A DNA stretch of 6,847 nt, from assembly GCA_015654915.1 (NCBI GenBank), contig JAATFY010000071.1:1-6847 (forward strand). The letters are read 5' to 3'. Of this stretch, positions 4,862 to 6,847 are shown in pieces (position 1 is the stretch's first letter; each line of letters starts with the position of its first letter). The notes under the pieces are model-generated. The model was not told the origin of the DNA. It saw only the letters and a program-made list of their open reading frames with translations, and searched no databases. The translations under genes were made by a program, and so were the position numbers. This DNA is from Rhodospirillales bacterium. Its GTDB lineage: Bacteria; Pseudomonadota; Alphaproteobacteria; UBA9219.

Positions 4862-5758
4862 TTACGCCTTATTCGCGCCACGGTCGAGGTCGCGATGGCC
4901 GATGCCGACAATATAGTCGTGTGCGGCCAGAAGCATCGCCAGTTGCTCGGTAATAAAGACCGAACGGTGGCGGCCGCCGGTGCAGCCGATCGCAATCGTC
5001 AGGTAGCTTTTCCCCTCGCGCTGGTAGCGCGGCAAAAGCGGCAGCAGGAGCTCGGTTATATGATCCATGAAACCGGCATAGTCGGGATCGCGCTTGATAT
5101 AATCGGCGACCATATCATCCTTGCCGCTCAAAGCACGCAGATCGGCCTCCCAATGCGGGTTGGCAAGAAACCGCACGTCGAACACGAGATCGGCTTCGCG
5201 CGGCACACCGTGGCGATAGGAAAAGGATGTAACGAATAAAGTTAGCCCTGCTTCACTGGCCATCTGGTAATGCCCGACGACCAGGCGACGCAGATCATGG
5301 ATGGACAGCAGCGAGGTGTCGATAACGTGGTCGGCTTCGTTGCGCAGCGGCCACAGCATCTCGCGCTCGCGGCGAATGCCGTCGGTAACAGGGCGATCCA
5401 GCGCCAGCGGATGCCGCCGCCGCGTTTCGGTAAAGCGCCGCTGCAGCGTTTCGTCCGAGCATTCCAGAAACACCAGTTTGACATCAAGGTCGGGCTGCTG
5501 CGCCAATTGCTGCGCCATCCGGATTAAATCATCGACGGCGAAATTGGCGTTACGCGTATCGATGGCAACAGCAAGCGCATTGCCGACATTCTTGTCCTCG
5601 ATCAGCGCCGGTATGAGGCCGAGGCGGAGATTATCGACCGCTTCATATCCCAGATCCTCGAATATTTTCAGCACCGTGGACAGACCCGCGCCGGACATGC
5701 CGCTTAACAGCACGATGCGGCGCTTGGCGGGAACGGCGGGCGGCGGGGCTTCAGTCAT
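4862..5758 (-). CDS. rapZ: RapZ family nucleotide-binding protein with altered Walker A
   Basis: RapZ (YvcJ/YhbJ) proteins bind nucleotides. The E. coli member is an RNA-binding adaptor that steers RNase E to the GlmZ small RNA and senses glucosamine-6-phosphate; the alphaproteobacterial role is not established. The 298 residues show an N-terminal P-loop domain with GMSGAGLST (20-28), YEAVDNL, the motif LVFLECSDE then RRFTETRRRHPL (96-118), and the C-terminal domain with SFSYRHGVP (178-186), DVRFLANPHW (194-203) and GCTGGRHRS (258-266). The Walker A lysine is replaced by Leu26 (codon CTG). ATG 5758 is preferred over the adjacent GTG at 5761; either overlaps the hprK end. A GGA lies about seven bases before the ATG. 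Linkage of rapZ with hprK and PTS genes is common in Proteobacteria. Confidence 0.95.
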   Translation of the reverse strand: MTEAPPPAVPAKRRIVLLSGMSGAGLSTVLKIFEDLGYEAVDNLRLGLIPALIEDKNVGNALAVAIDTRNANFAVDDLIRMAQQLAQQPDLDVKLVFLECSDETLQRRFTETRRRHPLALDRPVTDGIRREREMLWPLRNEADHVIDTSLLSIHDLRRLVVGHYQMASEAGLTLFVTSFSYRHGVPREADLVFDVRFLANPHWEADLRALSGKDDMVADYIKRDPDYAGFMDHITELLLPLLPRYQREGKSYLTIAIGCTGGRHRSVFITEQLAMLLAAHDYIVGIGHRDLDRGANKA

Positions 5759-6182
5759 CACTGTCCGTTACGAAGGGATATTGGAGGGCGGCGCGGATTT
5801 TAGCGGGCGTCGAGGCGGCGAATGAGGGAAGCCTAAGGCGCGGCACCGCACGGTCAAGCAGGAAAATACTGTCGGGTTCCGGCAAGCGTTCCAGCTTTTC
5901 CGCAGGCAGCACGAGTTCGATATAAAGAACGACGGGCGCCGAAGCACGGTGAGGCAATTTCATGAGCCCAACATGCCGCACCTCGAACAAACCGGCAATC
6001 GCAGGCGGCGCGGACGCCATGAGGAGATTGTTTTCGATACGCAAGGCAGTTTGATCATCCGCCACAAGTTCCGCGCCATCATCGATAAGGCGCAGCGCCA
6101 GATCGGACTTGCCGGCACCGGCGGGCCCCGCAATCAGAACAGCCTTGTTTGCGAGGACGACGCAGGACGCATGGATCAGCAT
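5751..6182 (-). CDS. hprK: HPr kinase/phosphorylase, short alphaproteobacterial form
   Basis: HprK phosphorylates HPr on its regulatory serine and also removes the phosphate, in response to metabolic state. This protein has 143 residues, against about 310 in Firmicutes, because it is only the C-terminal catalytic domain, as in other Alphaproteobacteria. Visible are the P-loop GPAGAGKSD (19-27), the metal and catalytic region LVADDQTALR (39-48), and the family signature region FEVRHVGLMKLP (66-77). The usual Arg-Gly-x-Gly core of that signature reads Arg-His-Val-Gly, so His70 replaces Gly. ATG 6182 follows the upstream stop by 15 bases and has no strong Shine-Dalgarno. Its end overlaps rapZ by eight bases. 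Its substrate HPr, with an intact Ser53, is encoded downstream in the same unit. Confidence 0.92.
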   Translation of the reverse strand: MLIHASCVVLANKAVLIAGPAGAGKSDLALRLIDDGAELVADDQTALRIENNLLMASAPPAIAGLFEVRHVGLMKLPHRASAPVVLYIELVLPAEKLERLPEPDSIFLLDRAVPRLRLPSFAASTPAKIRAALQYPFVTDSDD

Positions 6183-6197
6183 GGCGGTAATCGGGTT

Positions 6198-6449
6198 TTA
6201 CGTTTTGATATCGACCAGGGATTTTTCGAGTTTGTTCTCGACTTTGATAACGGCGGCATTAGCGCCGTATTCGACCTTGGCGATGCTGCCGTTGACAAGC
6301 TCGGCGTTCAGATCGACGGCAGCGGAATTGCCCGCGTTCTTTGACGCAGCCGGTGTTGACGAAGCATTAACTATATTTGACGCGGCGTTAGCGATGCGAG
6401 TCGTCGCGTTGTTCAGGCCGCTGATGGCGATACTTAAAATGCTGGACAT
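6198..6449 (-). CDS. Miniature flagellar basal-body rod-like protein (83 aa)
   Basis: The N-terminus (MSSILSIAISGLNNATTRIA, then NAASNIVNASST) has the helix of flagellar rod/hook proteins (FlgB/C/F/G type), including the NAASNIVNASS stretch. The C-terminus (LNAELVNGSIAKVEYGANAA, then VIKVENKLEKSLVDIK) matches the C-terminal helix of the same families (consensus near AxxAYxANxxVIxTxxxMLxxLLDI). The two helices are joined by about 15 residues rich in Ala, Ser and Asn, so the whole central region of a normal rod protein is missing. ATG 6449 is chosen because GAGG lies five bases upstream, and upstream codons in frame are unlike the family. A TATAAT box (6489-6494) lies ahead. It is the first gene of the unit, 15 bases before hprK. 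Short proteins of this layout could assemble with the rod or be an export substrate; which is not shown. Confidence 0.8.
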   Translation of the reverse strand: MSSILSIAISGLNNATTRIANAASNIVNASSTPAASKNAGNSAAVDLNAELVNGSIAKVEYGANAAVIKVENKLEKSLVDIKT

Positions 6450-6488
6450 CGGGGCCTCGCGGAATAGTGCGGTTTTTATTGGGTTTCT

Positions 6489-6494
6489 ATTATA
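6489..6494 (-). promoter_or_regulatory. TATAAT -10 box, candidate promoter of the flagellar-rod-like/hprK/PTS unit
   Basis: The minus strand carries a perfect TATAAT about 40 bases before ATG 6449. No good -35 lies 16-18 bases upstream (CTATTA is the best), so it may need an activator. It would drive the entire six-gene unit, as no larger gap occurs downstream until ptsI ends. Confidence 0.4.
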
Positions 6495-6588
6495 GCCTAT
6501 CACTCACCGATTAATAGTTTCTCAAGATTCCCTAGCAAATACTGAAGTTTATGAGGCAAAGAATTTTGCAAAAAACCGAAAAAAGTTT

Positions 6589-6623
6589 TTGACATTAACT
6601 TCGGATTCAAGATTCGCCGCTAA
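6589..6623 (+). promoter_or_regulatory. Candidate promoter of the partial chemoreceptor-like gene (sigma-28-like, with overlapping TTGACA)
   Basis: GCCGCTAA (6616-6623) differs by one base from the flagellar sigma-28 -10 element GCCGATAA. TAAC (6596-6599) lies 16 bases upstream, against TAAA and 15 in the E. coli consensus. A perfect TTGACA (6589-6594) overlaps, but the best -10 at 17 bases is ATTCGC, so a sigma-70 reading is weaker. Transcription from the sigma-28-like site would start near 6631 and leave a leader of about 50 bases. Many Alphaproteobacteria lack sigma-28, so this depends on the organism. Confidence 0.3.
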
Positions 6624-6679
6624 GGTTGGTTTATCAGCAAGACGAAAAGTTGAATCAAACTCAAGCAGGACGGACGATT

Positions 6680-6847
6680 ATGGCTCAAGAATATGAATTG
6701 CGTTATGCCCCCAGCTCAACCGACGAGACTCTCGAACGGATGGTCGCGATGACCAATCAGACGAACCTGGTGGCCCTGGACAAGACCATGGACGCGAACC
6801 GTCGGGCAACGACCAGCTATGCAGCAGAAGCCGCCCGCGCCGGCAGC
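6680..6847 (+). CDS. Partial protein with methyl-accepting chemotaxis protein-like signalling tip (N-terminal 56 aa, cut by window end)
   Basis: ATG 6680, with AGGA/GGAC upstream (6667-6674), opens a frame that runs without a stop to the window edge. Residues 24-43 (MTNQTNLVALDKTMDANRRA) resemble the highly conserved chemoreceptor hairpin tip QTNLLALNAxIEAARAG, with the QTNL and AL core kept. A second match, AEAARAGS, follows at 49-56. The first 20 residues (AQEYELRYAPSSTDETLERM) have no signal peptide or membrane span. If it is a receptor, it starts almost at the tip and lacks the sensor, HAMP and most of the descending helix, so it would be a short cytoplasmic or degenerate form. It could also be an unrelated helical protein. 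The coding call is fairly firm; the family call is tentative. Confidence 0.6.
   Translation, partial: MAQEYELRYAPSSTDETLERMVAMTNQTNLVALDKTMDANRRATTSYAAEAARAGS

Noticed and set aside
4831..4995. N-terminal extension of the EIIA frame
   Set aside because: It overlaps the end of rapZ, is unlike the family, and ATG 4830 has a good ribosome site with the canonical MIGMVLVTHG start.
6571..6590. AAAAAC/GTTTTT inverted repeat as a terminator
   Set aside because: The stem is six A-T-rich pairs with an 8-base loop, too weak, and it sits upstream of both divergent genes, so there is nothing to terminate.
1..6847. tRNA, rRNA, CRISPR array or insertion sequence
   Set aside because: No cloverleaf, rRNA-like block, regularly spaced repeat, transposase frame or terminal inverted repeats were seen.

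Overview
The window looks chromosomal and alphaproteobacterial. It carries a regulatory phosphotransferase (PTS) cluster in the order hprK - rapZ - ptsM (EIIA-Man type) - ptsH - ptsI, with ahcY (S-adenosylhomocysteine hydrolase) next to it. A short HprK without the N-terminal domain, an EIIA-Man/HPr pair without a sugar permease, and ahcY close by is the arrangement known from many Alphaproteobacteria. The genus cannot be told from the sequence.

Layout. At the left edge, on the minus strand, is ahcY. Its reading frame is broken by an in-frame TAG (78-80), yet conserved AhcY sequence continues in the same frame to base 1. Bases 1122-1285 hold a candidate ahcY promoter, a 10-bp palindrome and a GC-rich hairpin. 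Bases 1286-2330 form a small accessory module: two tandem, translationally coupled Xre-type regulators on the minus strand, and a divergent plus-strand pair of small genes (a 75-aa soluble protein and a 40-aa single-span membrane protein). A divergent control region with overlapping palindromes lies between them. The module separates ahcY from the PTS genes.

Bases 2337-6449 are one tightly packed minus-strand transcription unit, read from right to left: a miniature flagellar-rod-like protein, hprK, rapZ, ptsM, ptsH, ptsI. Spacings are 31 bases or less, with two overlaps. HprK would phosphorylate and dephosphorylate a serine of HPr. EI (PtsI) would pass phosphate from PEP to the HPr histidine and on to the EIIA histidine. 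No EIIB or EIIC is present, so the cascade is probably a sensor of carbon or energy state and not a sugar importer. RapZ lacks the Walker A lysine.

The right end (6450-6847) is an AT-rich divergent intergenic region followed by the start of a plus-strand gene cut by the window edge. Its N-terminus resembles the signalling tip of methyl-accepting chemotaxis proteins, and a weak sigma-28-like promoter lies upstream. Together with the flagellar-rod-like gene this hints at a motility link on this side of the PTS operon.

The points most worth a second look are the interrupted ahcY, the small-protein/Xre module, the mini flagellar-rod gene at the head of the hprK operon, the Walker A change in RapZ and the truncated chemoreceptor-like ORF.
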